Positions 7,584 to 15,121 of a DNA stretch of 23,874 nucleotides are shown piece after piece. Below the pieces are notes generated by a model that searched no databases, had not been told where the DNA came from, and was given only the letters and a program-made list of their open reading frames with translations. Made by a program: the position numbers and the translations under genes. Within the stretch, counting starts at the first letter, position 1, and every line of letters begins with the position of its first letter. Source of the stretch: Flavobacteriaceae bacterium TMED81. GTDB lineage: Bacteria; Bacteroidota; Bacteroidia; Flavobacteriales; Flavobacteriaceae. Where the stretch lies: the NCBI GenBank assembly GCA_002171575.2, contig NHEI02000007.1:1-23874 (forward strand), in the 5' to 3' direction.

Positions 7584-8876
7584 TTAATTGAGTAGGTTTC
7601 GTTTGTAATAATAAATCAGCTGACGCTTGTCGTTGGGGTCTTTTCTGGTTTTGATAATCTTTTTTCCAACGAGTTGTTTCATTAAATTATTAATTTCGAC
7701 AATTGCATCTGCTTTACGTTTGTTGTTTTGCGAATTGCTCAGCTCCTCTCGGCCAATCACACGGAGAATGTCTTCTGTTGTTGCGGTTAATTTGGACTGC
7801 AAAAGCCCTAAAATCAACTCTTCTTCTTCTCGAAGAGGATAAAAATCAAACTTCTTTCGGATTCCGCCGCGTACCAAGCGAGGTGCTCGCGTACGTTGGT
7901 AGATGATCCATAGATAACTCACGACAAGGATCACAAACGCAAATAGGGCGATATAGGTCAGGTTTGTAAACAACGTTCTTTGATCGAAAAATAGACGTTC
8001 CACATGTTGGGGGTTGTTGAAAGTGTTCTCTGAAAGTACCGCACTGTAAAGGTTGTTGTTGTTGTAATAGTATAGAGAGTCACCACGAAAAAAAGCTGGT
8101 TCAGTCTTACTGATATTGGCTGACGTAAATGAATGTGTAAAAATCCGTACTTGGTTGTTCATTAGGTCAACCAATAAGTTGTGATCCGTGTCCATGGGGT
8201 GGCCAAACAAATAAAACAAGCTGTCTTTTTGTACAGTTTTATATGGATACAAATTCACTGCGGTTTTACCGAGATTCGTCCACTTTCGTGTTGTAAAGTC
8301 AAATGTCCAAATGTCATTGTTTTTTTGACCCGCTAAACCGGTAAATTTGTCTACCTCTGTTCCGCCAAAGCTATAGAAGGTGTCCCCCAACAAAAAACAG
8401 GGGGCGCCGTAAGCTTCGGGTGGAAATTGAAAGCCTTCAATCGGGTAGTATTCCCACTCTTTTGTCGTCCTGTCGAAATACGTAAAGAAATTATTCGCTC
8501 TCCAAAACCCGTACCCTCCATAACGAAAAAGAGTGTCACGATAAACAAACTGACTGGCTTTGTTTTGCTTTCTATGCTGAAAAGAGCGGTCGATTCGAAC
8601 CGTTGTGTCTTTTTCAACCCGATAGACTAAACCTCCCCGCTTACTGGTCAAATGAAGCGCACCATCATACCAAATTGAACTGTATTCTGGGTAATCAATA
8701 GGTGTCGGATTAAAGAAAATCTTATCTTTTTTGTTGTTGAGAAACGGCTCTCTAACAACATGATCCTCATAAAAGGTGTAGGTTGTTTCGTTGATTTTAT
8801 CGTACCAGGTTTTGATCGCTATTTGAGGTTGAGCGAAAGTCTGGGCGCTCAAAAGAATAAAAAATAATAGCCGCAT
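7584..8876 (-). CDS. Kelch-like ectodomain membrane protein with cytoplasmic winged helix
   Basis: A 430-residue protein with unusual architecture. A signal peptide (MRLLFFILLSAQTFAQ) leads into about 285 residues of repeated Kelch-like blades, for example DTLFRYGGYGFWRANNFFTY, DTFYSFGGTEVDKF, DIWTFDFTTRKWTNLG and DSLFYLFGHPMD. One strong membrane helix follows at about 305-327 (IALFAFVILVVSYLWIIY), then a basic stretch (RTRAPRLVRGGIRKK). The last 80 residues look like a winged helix: helices around EEEELILGLLQ, EDILRVIG and VEINNLMKQLV, then a wing KIIKTRKDPNDKRQLIYYY that resembles the MarR-family D-x-x-D-R-R wing. Predicted topology puts the propeller outside the inner membrane and the winged helix in the cytoplasm. 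As first gene of the operon beside a divergent promoter, it is a candidate membrane-bound one-component regulator. No enzyme motif is seen. Confidence 0.8.
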   Translation of the reverse strand: MRLLFFILLSAQTFAQPQIAIKTWYDKINETTYTFYEDHVVREPFLNNKKDKIFFNPTPIDYPEYSSIWYDGALHLTSKRGGLVYRVEKDTTVRIDRSFQHRKQNKASQFVYRDTLFRYGGYGFWRANNFFTYFDRTTKEWEYYPIEGFQFPPEAYGAPCFLLGDTFYSFGGTEVDKFTGLAGQKNNDIWTFDFTTRKWTNLGKTAVNLYPYKTVQKDSLFYLFGHPMDTDHNLLVDLMNNQVRIFTHSFTSANISKTEPAFFRGDSLYYYNNNNLYSAVLSENTFNNPQHVERLFFDQRTLFTNLTYIALFAFVILVVSYLWIIYQRTRAPRLVRGGIRKKFDFYPLREEEELILGLLQSKLTATTEDILRVIGREELSNSQNNKRKADAIVEINNLMKQLVGKKIIKTRKDPNDKRQLIYYYKRNLLN

Positions 8877-8889
8877 AAAAATAAGACTA

Positions 8890-8925
8890 TTTGGTGTTTG
8901 TCTTTACAAAGATATGTATTTTTGC
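8890..8925 (+). promoter_or_regulatory. Promoter of the phosphoglycosyltransferase gene
   Basis: TATTTTTGC at 8917-8925 matches TAnnTTTGC exactly. A TTTG at 8890-8893 could serve as the -33 element, with 23 bases between it and the -7 box, at the long end of reported flavobacterial spacing. Transcription would begin within a few bases of the ATG at 8929, so the mRNA is probably leaderless. Confidence 0.6.
8907..8914 (-). promoter_or_regulatory. -7 element of the sugar-precursor operon
   Basis: Reads TATCTTTG on the minus strand, an exact match to the Bacteroidota -7 consensus TAnnTTTG, 30 bases before the ATG at 8876. No clear TTG -33 element is seen at normal spacing. It lies back to back with the plus-strand -7 box, only two bases away. 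Confidence 0.55.
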
Positions 8926-8928
8926 ACT

Positions 8929-9999
8929 ATGACGATTGGCTCTTTATTGGTTTTGTTGGTTTACGGTTTTGTCTTTACGTGGTTAACCATTCCGCGTATT
9001 GCGGAAGTTGTTAGAAGGTATAAAATCTTCCGTAAAGCAAGCGATAGAGATCTGCATTGGCGGTTTGTACCCAAACTCACTGGGCTTTCGTTTTATGTTG
9101 CGCTCTTGGTGGTGGCTTTTGCTTTTGTCCCTTTTGTTGATGTGAAGCGACTTATTCTGGTTTTGGGTGCGGGTGCAATTGTTGTTTATGTCGGAATTCG
9201 CGACGACATTTATCAACTGCGGCCGATTGTTAAGCTTTTGCTTCAGATCGTCGCAATTGCCTTTTTTACTTTTGAGGATGATCTTGTTGTTCGCAATCTT
9301 CATGGGTTTGTAAACATTTATGAACTTCCCGTTGGTGTTGATTATTTTCTAACCTTTTTTGTTGGTGTATTTATGATCAATGCCTTTAATCTTTGCGATG
9401 GCATCGATGGCCTGGCGGCTATGTTGGGTATTGTTATGTTCGTGTGCTATGGGTCGATCTTTTATATTGTAGGGGACTATCTGTTCTTGTCTTTTTGTGT
9501 CATTCTGATTGGATGTTTGTTCGCTTTTTTGCGTTTTAATCTTTCACACAAAAACAAAGTGTTCATGGGAGATACTGGCTCTTTATTTTTAGGGTTTATG
9601 TTTTACCTCTTTACCATGTATTTTGTGACCGATGATTCTGTCATTTTATCGGTTTTTGTTCCTCACAAATCCCTTCTCGCTTTGGCTGCTCTTTGTATTT
9701 TTATTGTCCCTATACTCGATTCTGGCAGTGTGTTTTTTAGTCGAGTTTGGCATGGAAAAAGTCCCTTTTTGCCAGACAATAATCACGTTCACCATTTGGT
9801 CTTACATTTTACCAAAAACCATGTGATGGCTTCGTTGTTAATTATTGCTGGCCTAACCGCAACCCTGATGTTGTTTTCTCAGCTTGCCTTTACCCTTGCC
9901 CACGAAGTCACAACAATCGTTTTTTTGATATACCTATTCTTTTGGTATATCGTGCTCTTTTTTATTCGGCGAAGAGTTCGAAAAGAACGCTTTCGTTAG
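8929..9999 (+). CDS. WecA/MraY-like polyprenyl-phosphate sugar-1-P transferase
   Basis: A roughly 356-residue polytopic membrane protein of glycosyltransferase family 4, the enzymes that move a HexNAc 1-phosphate from a UDP-sugar to undecaprenyl phosphate and so start O-antigen, capsule or teichoic-type chains. Signature motifs with this start are: RDDIY (catalytic Asp-Asp, 92-93), NAFNLCDGIDGL (151-162), FMGDTGS (212-218) and DNNHVHH (283-289, the His-rich sugar-site loop). About ten hydrophobic helices are visible. An in-frame ATG at 8914 would add five residues, but the promoter -7 box covers it, so 8929 is preferred. Its stop overlaps that of the opposing Wzz-like gene by four bases. The divergent operon supplies glmS and ugd products, fitting a role as initiating enzyme. 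Confidence 0.92.
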   Translation: MTIGSLLVLLVYGFVFTWLTIPRIAEVVRRYKIFRKASDRDLHWRFVPKLTGLSFYVALLVVAFAFVPFVDVKRLILVLGAGAIVVYVGIRDDIYQLRPIVKLLLQIVAIAFFTFEDDLVVRNLHGFVNIYELPVGVDYFLTFFVGVFMINAFNLCDGIDGLAAMLGIVMFVCYGSIFYIVGDYLFLSFCVILIGCLFAFLRFNLSHKNKVFMGDTGSLFLGFMFYLFTMYFVTDDSVILSVFVPHKSLLALAALCIFIVPILDSGSVFFSRVWHGKSPFLPDNNHVHHLVLHFTKNHVMASLLIIAGLTATLMLFSQLAFTLAHEVTTIVFLIYLFFWYIVLFFIRRRVRKERFR

Positions 10000-11060
10000 C
10001 TTTGTAGCTCCTTTATAATTTGTTGTAGGGGAGATTTCACAAGAACCCATCCGACAGAAAACACAGCACCTAAAAACGTCCAAATGATCACCGTTATGGT
10101 TCGTTTTGGTTTCGACCGTTCTAGTGGCACGCTTACTGGTTCGATAATCGTGAAAATGGGCGTGTCTTTGTTAACTTGGATTTTGGCTTGCTCAACTTGT
10201 CCCGCCAGTTCCTGAAAAACAGAGGAGATCACTGTAAACTGTGACTCCAAACGGGTTAGTTGGTTTTGATATAATGCGGATGTGATGTTAAGGTTTTGGT
10301 CTTTAAAAATCGCTATCGAATCCTGAATTTCTTCAAACTCTTTCCGTTTTGATTCAAACTGACTCTCAATGAAGTCTAAGTTATTTCTCGCGCTTTGGCT
10401 TTTAAACGCAATGATATTGCTCTGTAATAAGTCGGTAGCGGCTTGCGCCAGCTGTGCAGCCACCATGCGGTCTGCCAACTCCACACTGATAGAAACCAAC
10501 CCTTCCTGATCATCCACTTCAATTGAGACGACCATTGCTAAAAGCTCGAAAAGGTCCTTGTCTTGCTCTGTAATTTGAAATAGTGAGGTGTCTAGGTTTT
10601 TATTATTGTCGGTTTGCTTGTTGAGCAACAAGCCAGGAAGGCCTATGGTATATTTTTTCAATAAGGGCAAAATTGCTACTCCGCCACTTTGTGATAAGAT
10701 ATAGTCCCGAAAGCTTGTGTTTGATTCCACAGTTGCATCTAACAGTGCCAATCGGTAAGGAACACTTTCCGCAATTTGGGGGTATAACGAAGGGGAGATC
10801 TCTTGGGGTTGGCCTCCCATAATCGCTGAAAGATTAATACCTGCTAGAGACGCTAAGCCGCCTAGAGGTGAGTTTGTTTGTCCTTCAGACAATTGAGGTA
10901 CAAATGTAGAGGATGCTGTGTATTTTGTGGGGGAAACCACTGCCAAAATTATTCCCAAAACGGCAAACAGTATGGTTGTTTTAATAACAAAACGCCTTGC
11001 AACAAATACGGTTTTTAACAGGGCAATCAAGTCAATTTCATCGTCTTTTTGCGTATCCAT
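9996..11060 (-). CDS. Wzz-like polysaccharide chain-length/copolymerase protein
   Basis: A 354-residue inner-membrane protein. The N-terminal Wzz domain begins EIDLIALLKTVFVARR, followed by a membrane helix at about 25-43 and the family's YTASSTFVPQ strand. A long helical, coiled-coil-like periplasmic section (about 190-290) leads to the Pro-rich PVSVPLERSKPKR segment, then a second membrane helix at about 320-340 with a short tail. There is no Walker-containing tyrosine-kinase domain at the C-terminus, so it is a kinase-less copolymerase, unlike Wzc. Such proteins set glycan chain length and contact the Wza exporter, here encoded 11 bases upstream. Insertions near PLGGLASLAGINLSAIMGG are also seen in related copolymerases. 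Confidence 0.9.
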   Translation of the reverse strand: MDTQKDDEIDLIALLKTVFVARRFVIKTTILFAVLGIILAVVSPTKYTASSTFVPQLSEGQTNSPLGGLASLAGINLSAIMGGQPQEISPSLYPQIAESVPYRLALLDATVESNTSFRDYILSQSGGVAILPLLKKYTIGLPGLLLNKQTDNNKNLDTSLFQITEQDKDLFELLAMVVSIEVDDQEGLVSISVELADRMVAAQLAQAATDLLQSNIIAFKSQSARNNLDFIESQFESKRKEFEEIQDSIAIFKDQNLNITSALYQNQLTRLESQFTVISSVFQELAGQVEQAKIQVNKDTPIFTIIEPVSVPLERSKPKRTITVIIWTFLGAVFSVGWVLVKSPLQQIIKELQS

Positions 11061-11071
11061 ACTATATTTAA

Positions 11072-13471
11072 TTATTCGATTAGAGATCTTACTATTAGCG
11101 TTAATGAAGCAAGAGCTGATGTCATGCTGATGCTCTCTTGCAAACTAATTCTGCGTCTTTCATCTTTAACAGGCACAACCACGATGGCTCCTGGTTCTAG
11201 TTTGGGTCTGAAACGGAAAAATAAAAAGGTTTTGGTTCCTCTTACGTCTCCATTTTGATAAACCACATAGGCGTTTTTGTAATCGGAGGATTGTTTTGTT
11301 CCTCCCGCTCGGTTAACGGCTTCTCGGAAGCTAATTCCTTTATCATATGGTGTTGCTGTCTCTCGTTGCACCTCCCCCAACACAGAAATGGTAGAGTCTT
11401 CTTTTGGAAATGAAATCAAGTCGTTTGATTTTAGCAACACGTTATCTCGGTGATTCCCTTTTTTAGAGAGCACTTCTTCAAAGTCAACACCAATTTTAAT
11501 GGTCGTGTCATCGTCGTCAATAAAAAAGAGATTTAAGGAGTCCGCTGTGTCCTCAATATTTTCTTGTGCTTCCTTGGTGATTGTCCGCTCTACGGAAACC
11601 CCCTTCAAGTTTGCCCCTTCTAATGCTTCCCCAGCATCGTAGAAGAGATCATAGATTGTATAATCCTCTTTGATAATGGGATAGGTGCCTGGACGGCTGA
11701 CTTGTCCCTCTAAACGAACAAAGGTCGTTGACTGATAGCCTGGCTTTAGACGGATAACCATCAAGTCGGAAGGCAACAATTCTACTTCTTTTGCTTCATC
11801 AAACGAGAACCAACGCGCATCAATTCGTTTGTTAGTTTGATCCTCTGTTACATTGGTGTATAATTCGATTTTATCTGTATTTGCACGGTCTTGAAAGCCA
11901 TTGGCAATCAAGATTAAATCCCTTGCGGACATACCCTTGAAAAAGGGTACCTCGCCTGGCTCGTTAACCATTCCTTGAATCGTAACCGTTTTCTTGGGGT
12001 CAATGTTTTCCATTGAAATGACGACTAAACTGTCGTTGGGTTGCAATTGCACATCTTGGGTGTTATTGACAATCTCTGCCAAATCAATGGTTTTGACTTC
12101 ACTTACAAAACCCTGTTTTGACCTATATAAAATCGCCGCCTCAGAGTAGGCGTCGGGGGTTAACCCGCTTGCGCTTTTCAAAAGAGTTGAAAGGGTTGGT
12201 GTTTCATTAAATGGATAGTTTCCAGGTAAATAGACTTCTCCTGAAACACTGATGCGGTTTGTATACTTGTCTGTGACGGTTTTTGCCTCTACCGTGTCTC
12301 CGTCAGAGAGTTGAGCAGTGACATACGCCTTGTGCTCAATTTTGATGATTTCACGCTGGAGTTCCACCACACGATCGACGTAAACTGCTTTTTTATAAGC
12401 GGTGGAAGAAAAGCCGCCCGTGTAAGACAACAAGTCTTCAATGGTTTCGTTTTCTAGGGCTTCAAAGCGGCCAGTGTTTTTAAAGGCTCCCTCAACCGTA
12501 ATGCGTTTGTGATGTGGGGCAACCACTATTACATCCTGATCGTTTAGAAAAAAAGAAGGGTAAGTTCCTTTGACAAAAAAGTCATATAAATCTATCGAGG
12601 TAACCTCTTTTCCGTTGCGTAAAATTGAAATGTCCCGATAACTACCGTTTTCCGTTGGGCCCCCTGCCGCATAAAGTGCATTTAATACAGATGAAAACCC
12701 AGAAATCGTATAGGTTCCTGGGGCTTCTACACTTCCTGCGATATTTACCACGATACTTCTCGCTTTTTGAAGGTTAACGTCTAGATATACCTTTGACTCA
12801 CTGGGAGAGTCTGTAGAAAGCCCCGTGTATATGGAAGAAAATACGTTTCTAATTTTGCGTTCAGCAGCTGCCAAAGTGAGTCCTGATAAATACATCGGCT
12901 TTAGGCGGTCGATTCGCACAACACCTTGTCGTGATAGGGTGACCTCATAACGATTTTCCGACGCCCCCCAAACATCAATGGTAATTTCATCGGAAGGGCC
13001 TAAACGATAGCCCGCAGGGGTAGCCACATAAAACTGTGGGGTTTCTGTGATATTTTTATTTGCAAAAAAGGCGCTTCCAAAAATGTCCGACTCTTCCTCT
13101 TCCTCAAAGAAATCAAACATATCTTGTTGATTGCCAAACATAAGGGGTTCCTCATCTTGTGCGTTCTGTGCCTGATCCTGATCTTCAACAACTCCTCCTG
13201 ATTGCGAATCAGACCATGCGGTGCGAAGCAAATAAAGGTCTTCAAGGGATGCCCCTTGCGCTTTGGCGAGCCCTTCTAATTGCACTAAAGAATATCCGCG
13301 CCTACGTGCCTCATTCACATAGTTGAATTGTTGTTCGGGAGTTAGGTTTCGAATCTGCGTCAAAGACGGGGGGGATTCTTGTGCAAAAGAGGGAGGTGTG
13401 AATAAAAACAGTGCTATTGAACAGATTGCGAACAACATGCTCAGTGGTATTATGAAGAATCGATTTTGCAT
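11072..13471 (-). CDS. Wza-like polysaccharide export protein with multiple SLBB domains
   Basis: A 799-residue secreted protein, about twice the length of E. coli Wza, as is common in Bacteroidota. The signal peptide ends near TPPSFA-QE (residue 30) with no lipobox Cys, so it is probably not a lipoprotein. A low-complexity acidic region (about 95-130) precedes the polysaccharide-export domain beginning FYVATPAGYRLGPSDEITID (about 148-167). Several SLBB repeats follow, recognisable from recurring text such as VNIAGSVEAPGTYTISG, ITVEGAFKNTGRFEAL, ISVSGEVYLPGNYPF, VTIQGMVNEPGEVPF and VRLEGQVSRPGTYPI. A hydrophobic C-terminal helix (SALASLTLIVRSLI) closes the protein. It should form the periplasm-to-surface conduit for the glycan, working with the Wzz-like protein downstream. 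Its ATG directly follows the DUF6909 stop (TAAATG). Confidence 0.92.
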   Translation of the reverse strand: MQNRFFIIPLSMLFAICSIALFLFTPPSFAQESPPSLTQIRNLTPEQQFNYVNEARRRGYSLVQLEGLAKAQGASLEDLYLLRTAWSDSQSGGVVEDQDQAQNAQDEEPLMFGNQQDMFDFFEEEEESDIFGSAFFANKNITETPQFYVATPAGYRLGPSDEITIDVWGASENRYEVTLSRQGVVRIDRLKPMYLSGLTLAAAERKIRNVFSSIYTGLSTDSPSESKVYLDVNLQKARSIVVNIAGSVEAPGTYTISGFSSVLNALYAAGGPTENGSYRDISILRNGKEVTSIDLYDFFVKGTYPSFFLNDQDVIVVAPHHKRITVEGAFKNTGRFEALENETIEDLLSYTGGFSSTAYKKAVYVDRVVELQREIIKIEHKAYVTAQLSDGDTVEAKTVTDKYTNRISVSGEVYLPGNYPFNETPTLSTLLKSASGLTPDAYSEAAILYRSKQGFVSEVKTIDLAEIVNNTQDVQLQPNDSLVVISMENIDPKKTVTIQGMVNEPGEVPFFKGMSARDLILIANGFQDRANTDKIELYTNVTEDQTNKRIDARWFSFDEAKEVELLPSDLMVIRLKPGYQSTTFVRLEGQVSRPGTYPIIKEDYTIYDLFYDAGEALEGANLKGVSVERTITKEAQENIEDTADSLNLFFIDDDDTTIKIGVDFEEVLSKKGNHRDNVLLKSNDLISFPKEDSTISVLGEVQRETATPYDKGISFREAVNRAGGTKQSSDYKNAYVVYQNGDVRGTKTFLFFRFRPKLEPGAIVVVPVKDERRRISLQESISMTSALASLTLIVRSLIE

Positions 13472-15121
13472 TTATTCCGTGCTTATTTTTTCTAAAATAT
13501 TTTTGGTAATCGTATAGGTTGGTACCACGCCCACTTGTCCCAATGAACCTGAGGCCAATGTGCTTCCTGTCTCCAAAGGGTTGTCAGATGCGTAATATGC
13601 ATAGCGCAGTTTGATGGTGGGGCGAACTGTTTTTCGAATGTGCATTGCCGATTGAATCGCTTTTTGATAATGAACTCCTTCCATTTCTATTCCGATTACT
13701 TTCCACGAGGAGCGGCAAAAGTACGTTAAAATGTCTTTATTTTGAAGCGAGGTGCCCAAGACCGTAATCATCGTGCCCTCAAGAGTTGGAATCTTTGTGT
13801 TACTAAAGTCTTCCGACGATAAATCGTTGTGAAAAGGATAATTGTCAGAAGTACCCTCAAATATATGGGCTGTTGGCACCATAATGTCTCCTTTCTTGCC
13901 TTTCATAATTCCTGCCTTTCCCATCACTGAGATGGATTCGAGTTGTTTTCCAATCTTTGTTTTTAATAGTTCGTCCATCAGCTCATAGGCTTGCTCGCCA
14001 AACGCATAATCAAAAACCAACAATACTGTCCCTTTGGTAAACGCAAGCTTCTTGCCCTTTATTTTGTCAGTATCAATAATTTGTGCGTCTACATTGCAGC
14101 CAGACTTGTCATCAACCTCAATAAAGCCATGCTTCGTTGCAAAACGTTGTACCTTTTTTTGCTTGTTCTCGTCAGCGATAAACTGTCCGAAAAATGTCAT
14201 GTCCTCTGCGGGTGTTCCTAGGGCATTCTCCGCATAGAGATGATTTAAAAAACTATGTCGATTTGCAGATATCAAGTGGATTGGTCGGTCGGTCAGACCG
14301 TGCTGTTCCAAGACTTGATATAACTGATTTGCCCACCGTTCGCCATGAACATGGTGCCCAATCTGGTCTCCCAACATTGCGCTAAAGGTCACCGATCGCT
14401 TCTCTTCAGTGCTGCGCTCTTGAACCGCAACACGAACCATGTGATATATCAGCTGAATAAAGCGGTGTGGGGATTTAGGGGTTTGAAATCGATTGTAAAA
14501 ATCAACTGCTTCGTTATATGTGCAGCCCAACAGTTGGGCAAGATAAGCCATGGTCGATTCTAAATCTTTTTTTCCCACGACTTTTGTAGCTGTTGCTGTG
14601 GCTTCTATTTTTTGCCATTCCCGAGTTGTTTGCTTGGATGAGGAAATAAAAACCCGATCGCAGATTTTGTCTGCCTCTATATATAAAAATGTCAAGTGGG
14701 TCAGAATATCGTATACCTCAGATCGTCCCCTCGTTATCTCAATGACCATTTGGTCTTTGTCAATGCGATAGCAGTTTCGCCTTCTTTTGGCTGGAATAAT
14801 AGGTTGAAAACTAGAGGAAGAAAGGCCTTCCTCCGCAGTCAGGTTAACAGAAACACATTCTGCGATCCCCTCAGGTAGTCGGTCAATCACATAGAGTAGG
14901 CCGTTCAACTCTGTTTTGGATTCTGCTATTGAGCCGTATATTTCTGGTTTTAACGTTAGCAAAGCTTTCCGTAAAGAAGCCCCCGAAACTCCCATTGGCT
15001 TGTAAAATCCGCGGTTGAGTAAATGGCGCATGCTGATATACATTCGAGCAATCGCATTGGAAGATTCTTGCGCACGCTTCCTTATTGAGGGTGATACTGT
15101 TGGTTGTTTTGTCATCGGCAT
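13472..15121 (-). CDS. DUF6909-type protein with nucleoside-phosphorylase-like C-terminus
   Basis: A 549-residue cytosolic protein with no signal peptide or membrane helix. It resembles a conserved Bacteroidota family I remember as DUF6909, of unknown function. The C-terminal third carries motifs in the order expected for the purine nucleoside phosphorylase/AMP nucleosidase fold: GKAGIMKGKKGDIMVP (about 401-416, compare GSAGGL...GDIVV), IGIEMEGVHY (about 476-485, the MEG/MEA ribose contact) and YYASDNPLE (about 509-517, compare the catalytic SD of AMP nucleosidase ISDMPL). The N-terminal 350 residues are helical and unrecognised. A nucleotide or nucleoside-cleaving role is therefore inferred, not shown. 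An ATG at 15115 would give a classic ATGA overlap with GH3 and is an equally good start. Confidence 0.8.
   Translation of the reverse strand: MPMTKQPTVSPSIRKRAQESSNAIARMYISMRHLLNRGFYKPMGVSGASLRKALLTLKPEIYGSIAESKTELNGLLYVIDRLPEGIAECVSVNLTAEEGLSSSSFQPIIPAKRRRNCYRIDKDQMVIEITRGRSEVYDILTHLTFLYIEADKICDRVFISSSKQTTREWQKIEATATATKVVGKKDLESTMAYLAQLLGCTYNEAVDFYNRFQTPKSPHRFIQLIYHMVRVAVQERSTEEKRSVTFSAMLGDQIGHHVHGERWANQLYQVLEQHGLTDRPIHLISANRHSFLNHLYAENALGTPAEDMTFFGQFIADENKQKKVQRFATKHGFIEVDDKSGCNVDAQIIDTDKIKGKKLAFTKGTVLLVFDYAFGEQAYELMDELLKTKIGKQLESISVMGKAGIMKGKKGDIMVPTAHIFEGTSDNYPFHNDLSSEDFSNTKIPTLEGTMITVLGTSLQNKDILTYFCRSSWKVIGIEMEGVHYQKAIQSAMHIRKTVRPTIKLRYAYYASDNPLETGSTLASGSLGQVGVVPTYTITKNILEKISTE

Noticed and set aside
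8983..9303. Minus-strand open frame of 106 codons opposite the phosphoglycosyltransferase
   Set aside because: The plus-strand protein has all WecA/MraY motifs here; the antisense product is Lys/Asn-rich with no family features.
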